Shown here: positions 18,482 to 26,859 of the stretch, one piece after another
How positions within the stretch are numbered: the stretch's first letter is position 1
Layout of the letters: every line of letters starts with the position of its first letter
Source of the DNA: Mucilaginibacter pedocola
GTDB lineage: Bacteria; Bacteroidota; Bacteroidia; Sphingobacteriales; Sphingobacteriaceae
Length of the DNA stretch: 64,000 nt
Direction: 5' to 3'
Assembly (NCBI RefSeq): GCF_002013915.1
Contig: NZ_MBTF01000005.1
Coordinates: forward strand, 124,001-188,000
Notes under the pieces: generated by a model
Seen by the model: only the letters and a program-made list of their open reading frames with translations
What the model was told of the DNA's origin: nothing
Databases searched by the model: none
Made by a program: the position numbers and the translations under genes

Positions 18482-20440
18482 ATGTTTAAATTAAGACGCC
18501 CCCTGCTATTACTGCTCCTCTGCATGCTCGCGAACAGCCTTTTCGCGCAGGATAAGCATGTCATCGATTCGCTGTCGGCAAGGCTGAAAATTACGCAGGT
18601 GGATTCTTCACGTGCGCGGCTTTATTATAAACTGATGATGGCCGTTGTTGATGCGGATAGTGTTGCTGCGGTGAAATATGCCACTAACGGGCTTGCATTG
18701 GCCACTAACAGCAAAGCTTATAAACTGAAAGCAGACATCGAAAACAACCTTGGCACCTTCTACAATTACCGGGGCAACCGCCGGAAAAGCGATTCGCTTA
18801 TCAATTCGGCACTCAAAATAAGGCTGGCCATTAAAGATAGTATGGGGGCCGCCTATTCGCTCATGAACCTGGGGCACAACAATTACGACCAGAATAATTT
18901 TGTGCCCGCCTTGCGGTATTATACTCAGGCGGCGCGCATCCGCCAGCGCATAAATGACCAAAAGGGACTCTCGGGCTCATACATCTGGATCGGTAATGTT
19001 TATCTCGAGGGCATTGTTAATTATCCGCTGGCATTGAGCTACTACCAAAAGGCACTGGATATATCGTTACAAATGGGCGACGAGCTAAACCAAAGCTACA
19101 TATACTCCAATATTGCCAACGTATTAATGTATCAAAAGGCTTATGACGAAGCCTTGCGGTATTATTTAAAATCGCTACAAATCAAACTGAAATTGAATAA
19201 TGTGCGCGGATTGGGCTCGCTTTATAACAATATTGGTAACCTGTATTTTTATACCAGCAAAATGGAAGAGGCCTTGGCTTACTATAATAAGTCGTTGGCC
19301 ATACGCCGCGAGCAGGGAGATAAAGTAGGCATTGCTACCTCGTATATTAATATTGCCAATGTGTACCGCCAGCAAAAGATATTACCCAAAGGCGAGAAAA
19401 TGTTGCTGGAGGCAATAGAACTTTCAAAGGCATTTAATTTTAAACAAGGCCTGCGCGATGGCTACCTGGGCCTGTTCGATCTGTATAACGATAAGAAACA
19501 ATTTGAGAAGGCTATCAGCTATTACCGCCTTTACGATGCTTATAAGGATTCTATTTTGAACGAAACATCGGCCTTGCAAGCCGCCGAGATACAAACCAAA
19601 TATGAAACCGAAAGAAAAGAGCAACAGATAAACTTGCTTAATAAGCAAACTGTTATTCAGCAACTTCAAATAAATGAACGTAATACTACTATCATTATAA
19701 TTTGCATTATATTTATTGCAGCAGTGGCCTTTGGCTACCTGTTTTATAACCGATACCGCCTAAAACAATTAGCTATATTACAGAATGCGGTGATCAAACA
19801 GCAGGATATTGCCACAAAGGGTATTATTGATGCTGAAGAGAACGAACGCAAACGCATTGCAGGCGACCTGCATGACGGCGTGGGGCAGCTATTATCGGCC
19901 ACGCGCATGAACCTTGACACTTTACTGGAAAGGCTGAAGCATAATAACGACGAGAACCTGGAACTGGCCTACAAAACAATGGCCATGGTTGACGAGAGTT
20001 GCAAAGAAGTGCGTACTATTGCGCACCAGATGATGCCGAATGTGCTGCTAAAGATGGGGCTGGTATCGGCCCTGCGCGATTTTGTGAATAAGATAGATTC
20101 GCAGCGGTTGAAGATAGTTTTAGAAACATCGGGGCTGGATAAAAGGCTGAGCAATAATGTAGAGGTGGTGCTTTACCGCGTGATACAGGAGACGGTGAAT
20201 AACGTGATAAAACACGCCAAAGCCACTTTGCTTGATATACAGCTGATGCTGGAGGGCGACGAGGTATCGGTTACTATTGAAGACAACGGCATAGGCTTCG
20301 ACAGTAACGACAAGGAGAATTTTGAAGGCATAGGGCTTAAAAATATAATTACAAGGGTAGAGTACCTGAAGGGGACGGTGGACATTTCTTCATCGCCGGG
20401 GGCCGGGGCGTTGGTAGCTATCCTTATACCATTGAACTAA
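18482..20440 (+). CDS. TPR-containing sensor histidine kinase (NarL/HisKA_3 class)
   Basis: A 652-aa sensor. A signal peptide (residues 1-22) is followed by six or more periplasmic TPR units (about 35-390), one membrane helix at about 398-420 (IIIICIIFIAAVAFGYLFY), then a cytoplasmic HisKA_3 dimerisation domain with the phospho-accepting His464 in AGDLHDGVGQL and a HATPase domain (ETVNNVIKHA N box, EDNGIGFD G1 box, GIGLKNI). The TPR sensor implies that it binds a protein or peptide on the periplasmic side. The response regulator starts 3 bp after its stop, so the two form an operon and a cognate pair. Confidence 0.95.
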   Translation: MFKLRRPLLLLLLCMLANSLFAQDKHVIDSLSARLKITQVDSSRARLYYKLMMAVVDADSVAAVKYATNGLALATNSKAYKLKADIENNLGTFYNYRGNRRKSDSLINSALKIRLAIKDSMGAAYSLMNLGHNNYDQNNFVPALRYYTQAARIRQRINDQKGLSGSYIWIGNVYLEGIVNYPLALSYYQKALDISLQMGDELNQSYIYSNIANVLMYQKAYDEALRYYLKSLQIKLKLNNVRGLGSLYNNIGNLYFYTSKMEEALAYYNKSLAIRREQGDKVGIATSYINIANVYRQQKILPKGEKMLLEAIELSKAFNFKQGLRDGYLGLFDLYNDKKQFEKAISYYRLYDAYKDSILNETSALQAAEIQTKYETERKEQQINLLNKQTVIQQLQINERNTTIIIICIIFIAAVAFGYLFYNRYRLKQLAILQNAVIKQQDIATKGIIDAEENERKRIAGDLHDGVGQLLSATRMNLDTLLERLKHNNDENLELAYKTMAMVDESCKEVRTIAHQMMPNVLLKMGLVSALRDFVNKIDSQRLKIVLETSGLDKRLSNNVEVVLYRVIQETVNNVIKHAKATLLDIQLMLEGDEVSVTIEDNGIGFDSNDKENFEGIGLKNIITRVEYLKGTVDISSSPGAGALVAILIPLN

Positions 20441-20443
20441 ACC

Positions 20444-21073
20444 ATGGGCAGCACCAAAACTATTTTTATTGTGGATGACCACCAGATGGTTATCGACGGG
20501 TTAAAACTCATCATCAGTACCATAACCGGCTTTGATGTTATTGGCGAAAGCGTTAGCGCCATACGGGCTTTAGATATGCTGGCCACGGCTAACCCCGATA
20601 TATTGCTTACCGATGTAAGTATGCCCGAAATGAGCGGCATTGAGTTTACCCGGCTGGTGCGCAAAAAATACCCGCAGATAAAGGTTATAGCCCTAAGCAT
20701 GTTCAGCGAGAGCCAGGTAGTTGCCGAAATGATAGACGCAGGTGTATCAGGCTATATCCTTAAAAACACCGGCAAGCAGGAACTGATTGAGGCCTTGAGC
20801 AAGGTAGCTACAGGCGAAAACTATTTTGGGCCGGATATCACCATGCAGCTGATGAAATCATTCAAACGCAACCAGGAGGAAAGCCGCCTTACCGACAGGG
20901 AGATAGAGATCATCAGGATGATAGAGCAGGATTTTGGTAATAAAAAAATAGCGGATATGCTTTTCATCAGCGAGCGCACGGTAGAAACTCACCGCAAAAA
21001 TATCCTCCGCAAAACCAACACACAATCGGTAGTGGGGTTGCTTAAATACGCTTACGAGCGTAAGATCATTTAA
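20444..21073 (+). CDS. LuxR/NarL family response regulator
   Basis: A 209-aa regulator. The receiver domain (residues 5-120) has the acidic pair DD11-12, the phospho-acceptor Asp57 in LLTDVSMPEMSG, and the conserved Lys in GYILKNTG at about 107. The LuxR-type HTH (about 145-205) has LTDREIEIIRMIEQ and the recognition segment ADMLFISERTVETHRKNI. The start is 3 bp after the kinase stop. It should be phosphorylated by that kinase. Targets are unknown; the small lipoprotein gene 125 bp downstream is a candidate by position only. Confidence 0.96.
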   Translation: MGSTKTIFIVDDHQMVIDGLKLIISTITGFDVIGESVSAIRALDMLATANPDILLTDVSMPEMSGIEFTRLVRKKYPQIKVIALSMFSESQVVAEMIDAGVSGYILKNTGKQELIEALSKVATGENYFGPDITMQLMKSFKRNQEESRLTDREIEIIRMIEQDFGNKKIADMLFISERTVETHRKNILRKTNTQSVVGLLKYAYERKII

Positions 21074-21198
21074 TCCTCAAGCCCTTTACATGTTGCCACA
21101 TACGTGTTAGCACGTACTTAAATATGCCCGTATGGCGGCATTGTAGCGCACAGCTTTCTTTGGCAATTTTGGTGTACACTAACACCCACAAATACACC

Positions 21199-21726
21199 AT
21201 GAAAAAGCTTAAAAGCGCAATTTTATTGGCACTGATAGTTGCCACCACCGGTTTCTCTTCTTGCAAAAAAGATAGTAACGGCAATACATCAGGCAAAGGA
21301 GCAGCCACCGTGAAAGCATCACTTTACGGTTTCGACGGCACCAGCGGAACAACCTTTTCCAGCACAGCTGCAGGCATTGTAAAAGTAGGCAACATGCTTA
21401 CCATTACGGCAATAAAAGAAGGCAGTAAAGAATCTATTACCATTGTGTTACAAAATGTAACCGGTACAGGTACATTCGGCCTGCTGCAAGACAATAGCGC
21501 AGGCCACGGGGCAATACTTTCTAAAGATTACACCCAACCGGCAGATGGCACATTAAATTACTCTACCAGCCTGCCAAGCCCTACCGGCGTAAAAGGTGGC
21601 GGTGAAGTAAAAATTACCACCTTAACCAGTACTACTGCAGAAGGTACTTTTTACATTGTAGGGCATAACTCGGCAGGTAAAGACGGCTTTGTTGAGAACG
21701 GAACCTTTAGCGGCAAGGTAAACTAA
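21199..21726 (+). CDS. Lipoprotein resembling DUF6252
   Basis: I chose the ATG at 21199 (MKKLKSAILL, 175 aa), because the 25 residues upstream have no signal-peptide character. The lipobox is GFSSC at about residue 21. The mature domain has the pattern typical of DUF6252-like Bacteroidota lipoproteins: a glycine and threonine rich all-beta protein with GNMLTITAIKEGS..., VTGTGTFGLLQ, GGGEVKITTL and AEGTFYIVGHN...GTFSGKV. Function unknown. It lies downstream of the two-component pair and ends at a strong terminator. Confidence 0.7.
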   Translation: MKKLKSAILLALIVATTGFSSCKKDSNGNTSGKGAATVKASLYGFDGTSGTTFSSTAAGIVKVGNMLTITAIKEGSKESITIVLQNVTGTGTFGLLQDNSAGHGAILSKDYTQPADGTLNYSTSLPSPTGVKGGGEVKITTLTSTTAEGTFYIVGHNSAGKDGFVENGTFSGKVN

Positions 21727-21764
21727 AAGCCTTTGTTTAGTTGAGTTTATAGTTTTTATGTAAG

Positions 21765-21798
21765 AACGGCCCCGAGTTTTCGGGGCCGTTGCTTTTTT
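21765..21798 (+). terminator. Intrinsic terminator after the DUF6252-like gene
   Basis: A perfect 10-bp stem AACGGCCCCG/CGGGGCCGTT with a 6-nt loop is followed by GC and six T residues. It abuts the stop of the convergent esterase gene. Confidence 0.88.
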
Positions 21799-22606
21799 AT
21801 TTTTTGTTGTGCGAGAATAGCCAGGGAATTAGCCCGGGCTCGGCAAATGCGCTGTCCCAGCTGTTGTGGTTGGCATCGGGATAGAGTGTGAACTTTGGCT
21901 CGGCACCAGCCTCTTTAAGGGCTGCTACCATCACTTCCGAATGATCTGGCGGTACTACATCATCTTTGCCGCCATGGAATATCCACAGAGGTACTTTCTT
22001 AGCATACTTTTCGGCATTGTTAGTATTATCGCCACCGCAAATGGTAAACGCAGCTGCAAATACTTTTGGCTTACGGCGCAGCATCTCAAACGTGCCCATA
22101 CCGCCCATGGATAGGCCGCCTATGTAAACCTGCTTTTTGTTGATGTAGGGTTTATCCAGCATTTGGTCTACCAGACCAAGCAATGTGGCCATAGCAGCCG
22201 TAGGTTCGCCGCCTTCCTGGAAATGGAACTGGCGTTTGCCAAATTGGTTGGTATCGATTTTTACATTGCTCCAGTAGCTGTTTTTGGGGCATTGCGGGTA
22301 CACTACAATAGCGGGGTATTTATCGCGCACGGTATCAGCCAAAAATAGCTTAGGGCCATAGGCTAACTGTACATTATTATCGTTACCGCGCTCGCCTGCA
22401 CCATGCAATACAAATAGCAGCGGGTATTGCTGCTTTGGGTCGAAATTGCGGGGGAACAGGATGCGGTAGGGTAGGGTATCGGTTTTGTTGATGAAGGTGC
22501 CCCTGTCGAAAGCAGAGTTGTCCTGTATCTGCGCCTGCGCAAAAAAAGGAAATGCCAGGTACAAAGCACCCAGCATTCCGGTTATTAATAGTTTCTTTAG
22601 CGTCAT
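21797..22606 (-). CDS. Secreted alpha/beta-hydrolase (feruloyl/acetyl esterase-like, CE1-type fold)
   Basis: A 269-aa protein with a signal peptide (residues 1-25, AQA cleavage). The alpha/beta-hydrolase triad is visible: nucleophile Ser166 in GGLSMGGMG, Asp in GGKDDVVP at about 225, and His in DANHNSW at about 247. The oxyanion-hole segment is LHGAGERG (68-75). Such phospholipase/carboxylesterase-like enzymes are common at the ends of polysaccharide utilization loci, where they remove acyl groups from glycans. It follows the two GH144 genes in the same direction but is separated from them by a 260-bp gap holding a palindromic repeat, so it may have its own promoter. Substrate not known. Confidence 0.85.
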   Translation of the reverse strand: MTLKKLLITGMLGALYLAFPFFAQAQIQDNSAFDRGTFINKTDTLPYRILFPRNFDPKQQYPLLFVLHGAGERGNDNNVQLAYGPKLFLADTVRDKYPAIVVYPQCPKNSYWSNVKIDTNQFGKRQFHFQEGGEPTAAMATLLGLVDQMLDKPYINKKQVYIGGLSMGGMGTFEMLRRKPKVFAAAFTICGGDNTNNAEKYAKKVPLWIFHGGKDDVVPPDHSEVMVAALKEAGAEPKFTLYPDANHNSWDSAFAEPGLIPWLFSHNKK

Positions 22607-22658
22607 GTTATCAGTTTAAGGTAAGCTGTATATGTTTATCCCAGCCCGATATAAACCA

Positions 22659-22766
22659 CGTCATGCTGAACTTGTTTCAGCCCCCCATCATATAAGCCGC
22701 ATTGCACTTCCGATTTGCATGCGGGCTACCTGCCGTGTGGGTTGCCGAAATAAATTCGGCATGACG
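22659..22766. repeat. Imperfect palindromic repeat (CGTCATGCTGAAC type)
   Basis: The ends CGTCATGCTGAA (from 22659) and CGGCATGACG (to 22766) are inverted, and the centre holds AGCCGCATTGC / GCATGCGGGCT. It is related in its ends to the GTCATCCTGAGC family. It fills most of the 262-bp gap between the esterase and GH144 genes; the rest shows nothing recognisable. Confidence 0.65.
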
Positions 22767-22868
22767 TATCTTCTTATTTCAGGGCCTCGGACATGTTTAG
22801 TAAACGCAAATAAATTGAAATTAATCTACGCTACCTAAACATTTAAACCGCCGGCACCTTAAAACTGC

Positions 22869-24218
22869 TTACTTTTTGCTGATATACGGGCTTTGGAAAT
22901 CCAGTTTCTTCAAACCGTTCTGTACTTCGGGGCAACTCATGAAAAGGTTCCAGAGTAAGCCGCTGCGGTAGTTCTCAATCATTACCACTATCGGCCCCTG
23001 ATCGATGGCTAAGTATGATTTGGCGTACCAATCTTTCTGCTCGCTGAAAGCATCGGTAAAGCCATATTCGCCCCAAATCTTATCGCCCAGGTCGTAATAG
23101 AAATGGCGAAGTGCCTGCATCGATTGTTTTGGCGTGTACGGGAATGCCGATAGCGCTGCCGTTGGCGTAATTACCCCCAAATCGTTAGTGGGCGAGTGGG
23201 CGTTGTAACCCTCGTAATTATCGCTGGCGGTTAGGCCCCAGCAGTTTTCGCCGTAGCCTTTAAACTTTTTAGGGTTATCTACGCAGTAATCGTGATTGAT
23301 CAAAGTATGATTAAGGTTTTGTTCCCAGTAATCGGCATAGCGGTCTTTAAGCCCGGTAGGATTTAAGCCCAGGAACGAATACTGCGAGAAGAACAGCGGG
23401 CCCCCATAATCGAAGCCCAAGGGTAACTTATGGCCATAAAAAGTTTGCCCGTTCTTAAAGAAATCGCTTTGGGCCCAGCCGCGGTGGTAAAGGTCGGCAC
23501 TCACAGGGTAGCGCTCGCCCGATTCGGCAAGGATGTAGGTGATCAAACACTCGTTAAAGCCACGGATAGGGAAATTCATCACCCAGCCGTTGTTGGGGCT
23601 CCAGTGCCAATAAAGGTTATCGCGGCCGCCCTGGGTATACCAGCTCCACTCAATTTCGCCCCACATCCAGCTTATTACATCGCGTATGTGGCGTTCTTTT
23701 GGTGTATTGGCAGTGAAGTATTGCTTAGCGCATAAAAGCCCCTGGAACAGGTACGATGTTTCTACCAGGTCGCCGCCATCATCTTTACGGCCAAAGCGGA
23801 TGGTTTTACCCGTTTCGCCATTTAGCCAGTGCGGGAAAACGCCGTGGTAAGCATCTGCCTTCCATAAAAAATCCACCATTTTGGTCATGCGGTCTACCGC
23901 CTGCTCGTGAGTGATGAATTTGCGGTGGTCGGCCACGATGAGCGACATAATGCCGAAGCCCGAGCCGCCGGTGGTAATTACCTCGTTACCATAATCGAAA
24001 GCAACGTTGCTGCGTTCACGCGCAAGCCCGCTGGTGGGGTGCCCAAAATCCCAAAAATAACGGAAAGTTTGGCGCTGCACTACATCTAAAAGCGCGCTGT
24101 CGCCCAGGTTTTTTATAATGCCTACCGGCTTAATGCCATCGGCGGCTTGTTTGGTTTTTTGAGCAAAACCGCCCAGTGCTATCAGCGATAGCAGCAATAA
24201 GGAGGAAATTTTTTTCAT
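22869..24218 (-). CDS. GH144-type glycoside hydrolase (endo-beta-1,2-glucanase family), copy 2
   Basis: A 449-aa protein with a signal peptide ending GGFAQ and no lipobox, so it is likely periplasmic or secreted. The 'glucoamylase' (PF10091-like) (alpha/alpha)6 catalytic domain spans about 45-445, with FRYFWDFGHPTSGLARER, TTGGSGFGIMSLIV, DGGDLVETSYL, WHWSPNNGW, FNECLITY and ENCWGLTASDNYEGYN. Characterised GH144 members from Chitinophaga and Parabacteroides are endo-acting on beta-1,2-glucan. The gene starts 17 bp after the first GH144 copy and is most likely translated from the same mRNA. The two copies share long identical stretches and probably arose by duplication. Confidence 0.87.
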   Translation of the reverse strand: MKKISSLLLLSLIALGGFAQKTKQAADGIKPVGIIKNLGDSALLDVVQRQTFRYFWDFGHPTSGLARERSNVAFDYGNEVITTGGSGFGIMSLIVADHRKFITHEQAVDRMTKMVDFLWKADAYHGVFPHWLNGETGKTIRFGRKDDGGDLVETSYLFQGLLCAKQYFTANTPKERHIRDVISWMWGEIEWSWYTQGGRDNLYWHWSPNNGWVMNFPIRGFNECLITYILAESGERYPVSADLYHRGWAQSDFFKNGQTFYGHKLPLGFDYGGPLFFSQYSFLGLNPTGLKDRYADYWEQNLNHTLINHDYCVDNPKKFKGYGENCWGLTASDNYEGYNAHSPTNDLGVITPTAALSAFPYTPKQSMQALRHFYYDLGDKIWGEYGFTDAFSEQKDWYAKSYLAIDQGPIVVMIENYRSGLLWNLFMSCPEVQNGLKKLDFQSPYISKK

Positions 24219-24235
24219 AACGTTTTTTTAAATTA

Positions 24236-25909
24236 TCAGAGGTTAGGGCTGCTAAAGCCGAGGCCTTTCATACCGGTTTTTACTTCGGGGCAGCTCATGA
24301 ACAGGTTCCACAATAAGCCGCTACGGTAGTTCTCTATCATCACTATCTCGGGTCCCTGGTCAATAGCCAAATACGAGTTAGCGAACCATGGGTTGCTCAG
24401 GTTAAAGGCATCATAAAAGCCATAATCGCCCCAAAGCTTATCGCCCAGCTTGTAATAGAAAAAGCGCAGTGCCGCCATAGATTGGGTTGGCGTATAAGGC
24501 AGCGATGATATTGCCGCCGTTGGTGCAATTACCCCTACATCGTTATTAGGCGCGCTTGCCGTGTAGCCGTTTTCAATGTCGCTGGCGGTAAGGCCCCAGC
24601 AATTGGCGCTGTAACCGTTATAGCTTTTGGGGTTGGCCACGCAGTAGTTGTAGTTGATGAGCGTATGGTTTTTGGCCTGCTCTTCGTAATTGGCATAAGC
24701 ATCGGTAAGCCCCGTAGGGTTTATACCCATGAAAGAATAATGCTCGAAGAACAACGGACCGCCCTGTGCAGGGCCTAAGGGTAGTTGCACACCGTAATAG
24801 GTGCTGCCATTTTTCATGCCGCCGTTTTGTGCCCAGCCGTTATCATACACTTCTTTAGGGATGCTGTGGGTTGGAGATGCCGCTGCAAGGGCGTACACCA
24901 TAAGCGCTTCGTTCCAGCCGGCAATTTTCATGTTAATGGCCCAGCCGTTGCTTGGGCTCCAATGCCAGTACAGTACGTTTTGGTTGCCTTGCCTAAACCA
25001 GTCCCACTCTACATTTTGGTAAATGGTGTTGATATCGGCACGCAAAGCGGTTTCATCAGCACCGGCACCGTTAAAATATTGGCGGGCAGTAAGCAATCCT
25101 TCTATCAGGTAAGCTGTCTCTACCAGGTCGGCGCCGTTATCCAGTGCGCTGAAGGGTTGTACGGCACCTGTAGCGCCGTTCAGCCAATGCGGGAATGCGC
25201 CATGAAAAGTAGCAGCCTTAGTTTTTAAAAAGCCCACTATCTTTTGCATACGGGCCAAACCATCGGCACGGCTAATGAAGTTGCGGTTAACGCCAACCAC
25301 CAAAGCCATAATGCCGAAGCCCGAGCCGCCGGTAGTTACAACATCGCCGCTGCTGTTACGCTCACGCGCAAGGCCGCTGGTAGGGTGCCCAAAATCGTAA
25401 AAGTATTTAAAGGTTTGCTTTTGAACGAGCTCAAGCAGGGCATCGTCAGAAATGGTGGGGAATTTGTCGTTAGGGTCAACAGCGGTGGTCAGGCTAACAT
25501 CAACACCCGACTGCAGAAAACCGCCTTTGGTAGACTTTAAGGCCGTAGTAACGCTTAACGTATATTTTTGGATAGCACCAAGAGTAGGTGCAACTACCAC
25601 CGTGCTATCGCCGTTTTTGTAGGTCACCATAAAGGGGGCCATTGCGCCACTACGGTCTTTTAAAGTCAATGCGTTGTTAACCGAATTATGGTCTACTGCT
25701 GCCAGAAACGAAATTTCGATAGAGGGGGCTTTGCCAACATTGTTGTAAGTGAGCCCGTTGGTAACCCCATCAACCTTTAGCGTATTAAAGCTGAACGAGG
25801 TAGCCGTTGGCGGGTTTACCGGCGGTGTTGGCGTAGGCGTACTGCTTTTACCGCAGGCGGCCAGCGCAAACAATAAACATATCCCGGCAAATTGCTTTAA
25901 TTCTCTCAT
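24236..25909 (-). CDS. GH144-type glycoside hydrolase lipoprotein with N-terminal Ig-like domain, copy 1
   Basis: A 557-aa protein. The lipobox ends LAAC19 and is followed by a Pro/Thr linker, so it is probably surface or periplasm anchored. Residues about 40-150 are a Big_5-like all-beta domain (AVDHNSVNNALTLKDRSG...). The GH144 catalytic domain spans about 160-557 with FKYFYDFGHPTSGLARER, TTGGSGFGIMALVV, NGADLVETAYL, WHWSPSNGWAIN and SANCWGLTASD. As a lipoprotein it is the better candidate for the surface endo-glucanase that makes the first cuts, with the soluble copy 2 working in the periplasm. A strong terminator precedes the gene at 25953-25989. Confidence 0.88.
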   Translation of the reverse strand: MRELKQFAGICLLFALAACGKSSTPTPTPPVNPPTATSFSFNTLKVDGVTNGLTYNNVGKAPSIEISFLAAVDHNSVNNALTLKDRSGAMAPFMVTYKNGDSTVVVAPTLGAIQKYTLSVTTALKSTKGGFLQSGVDVSLTTAVDPNDKFPTISDDALLELVQKQTFKYFYDFGHPTSGLARERNSSGDVVTTGGSGFGIMALVVGVNRNFISRADGLARMQKIVGFLKTKAATFHGAFPHWLNGATGAVQPFSALDNGADLVETAYLIEGLLTARQYFNGAGADETALRADINTIYQNVEWDWFRQGNQNVLYWHWSPSNGWAINMKIAGWNEALMVYALAAASPTHSIPKEVYDNGWAQNGGMKNGSTYYGVQLPLGPAQGGPLFFEHYSFMGINPTGLTDAYANYEEQAKNHTLINYNYCVANPKSYNGYSANCWGLTASDIENGYTASAPNNDVGVIAPTAAISSLPYTPTQSMAALRFFYYKLGDKLWGDYGFYDAFNLSNPWFANSYLAIDQGPEIVMIENYRSGLLWNLFMSCPEVKTGMKGLGFSSPNL

Positions 25910-25952
25910 CTCTCACGTGTTATATTAACCGGCCGCAGCCTCAAAAAGTTCA

Positions 25953-25989
25953 TAAAAAAAGGCTGCCCGGCCATTACGCCGGGGCAACC
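25953..25989 (-). terminator. Intrinsic terminator inside the PUL, between the LamG gene and the GH144 genes
   Basis: On the minus strand an 11-bp stem (one bulged C, one G-U pair), GGTTGCCC-GGC with GCCGGGCAGCC and a 6-nt loop, is followed by seven T residues. It would cut transcription after the glycan-binding genes and allow only partial read-through into the enzymes. Confidence 0.85.
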
Positions 25990-26006
25990 TACAAATTAAC
26001 CCAATA

Positions 26007-26840
26007 TTACTTTCCGCGGCCTTCCAGTTTTACGATGGCACTAACTTCCAGATCTGTTAAGGCTTTGTTATATATCCTTACCTCATCAAGTTTACCCGTT
26101 AAGTAGCTTGCCCAAGGTTCGGCACCATGCGATGTTGTTTGGCTTGGTGAGGTCATGAACTGCACGCAGCCAAATACAATTTTGCCGGTGTTTTTGAAGT
26201 TTAACGGACCGGTAAGCCCGCCAACCGTTGCTTGTTTCACCCGCGAACCGTTAACATAAAGTTTGCAGTTACCGGTGGCTTCGTCATACGATACACCGAT
26301 GTTCACAAACTTATCAAACAGGTTTGGCACATCGTTCACCTCAAAGGTTTTATCATCAGTGCCGTTGAACATGTGTATTCTTAATTTACCTGCAGCGTTA
26401 GTACTGCCGTTCTCAATAAATATTTCCAAATTACCCCAAAACTGGGTTGTGTTAGCCAGGCTGAATAAGCCGATAACACCGTTTGATGGCGGGGGCGTAT
26501 TTACCCATTCGGTAAGTGTAAAGCTTTTAAGGCCTGTTACGCTTGCCGATGGATCGGTAAGCACCCAGGCGTTGCTGGCGCCTTGTAAGGCGCTGCCTTT
26601 AACACCTGTATTGAACGTGGTGCCGGTAGCGGTGCCCGCTGTTTTAGATACACTGTCTACCAAATTATCGTCGAACGACCATTTTGCCACCAGGTTTGAT
26701 GTGGCTACTTCATTAGCGCTGGTGTAACCGCCAATATCCAGCGGCGGCGCATAAGTTGAAGCGTCAAATTGTTTTTGGCATGATGCCAACCCAACCCCGA
26801 TAAGTGCCAGGGCCATCAATTTTATATTTAATTTTTTCAT
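26007..26840 (-). CDS. LamG-domain lipoprotein (putative surface glycan-binding protein of the PUL)
   Basis: A 277-aa protein with a lipobox ending GLASC20. A LamG/concanavalin-like jelly-roll fold spans about 45-270: LVAKWSFDDNLVDS at the start, SFTLTEWVN, and GKLDEVRIYNKALTDLEV at the end are hallmark positions. Its place right after susD, where SusE/SusF-type surface glycan-binding proteins usually lie, suggests that it helps capture the polysaccharide. LamG domains can also be structural, so binding is inferred. It starts 19 bp after susD and is followed by the intra-locus terminator. Confidence 0.8.
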   Translation of the reverse strand: MKKLNIKLMALALIGVGLASCQKQFDASTYAPPLDIGGYTSANEVATSNLVAKWSFDDNLVDSVSKTAGTATGTTFNTGVKGSALQGASNAWVLTDPSASVTGLKSFTLTEWVNTPPPSNGVIGLFSLANTTQFWGNLEIFIENGSTNAAGKLRIHMFNGTDDKTFEVNDVPNLFDKFVNIGVSYDEATGNCKLYVNGSRVKQATVGGLTGPLNFKNTGKIVFGCVQFMTSPSQTTSHGAEPWASYLTGKLDEVRIYNKALTDLEVSAIVKLEGRGK

Positions 26841-26859
26841 GATGATCTTTTCTGAATGA

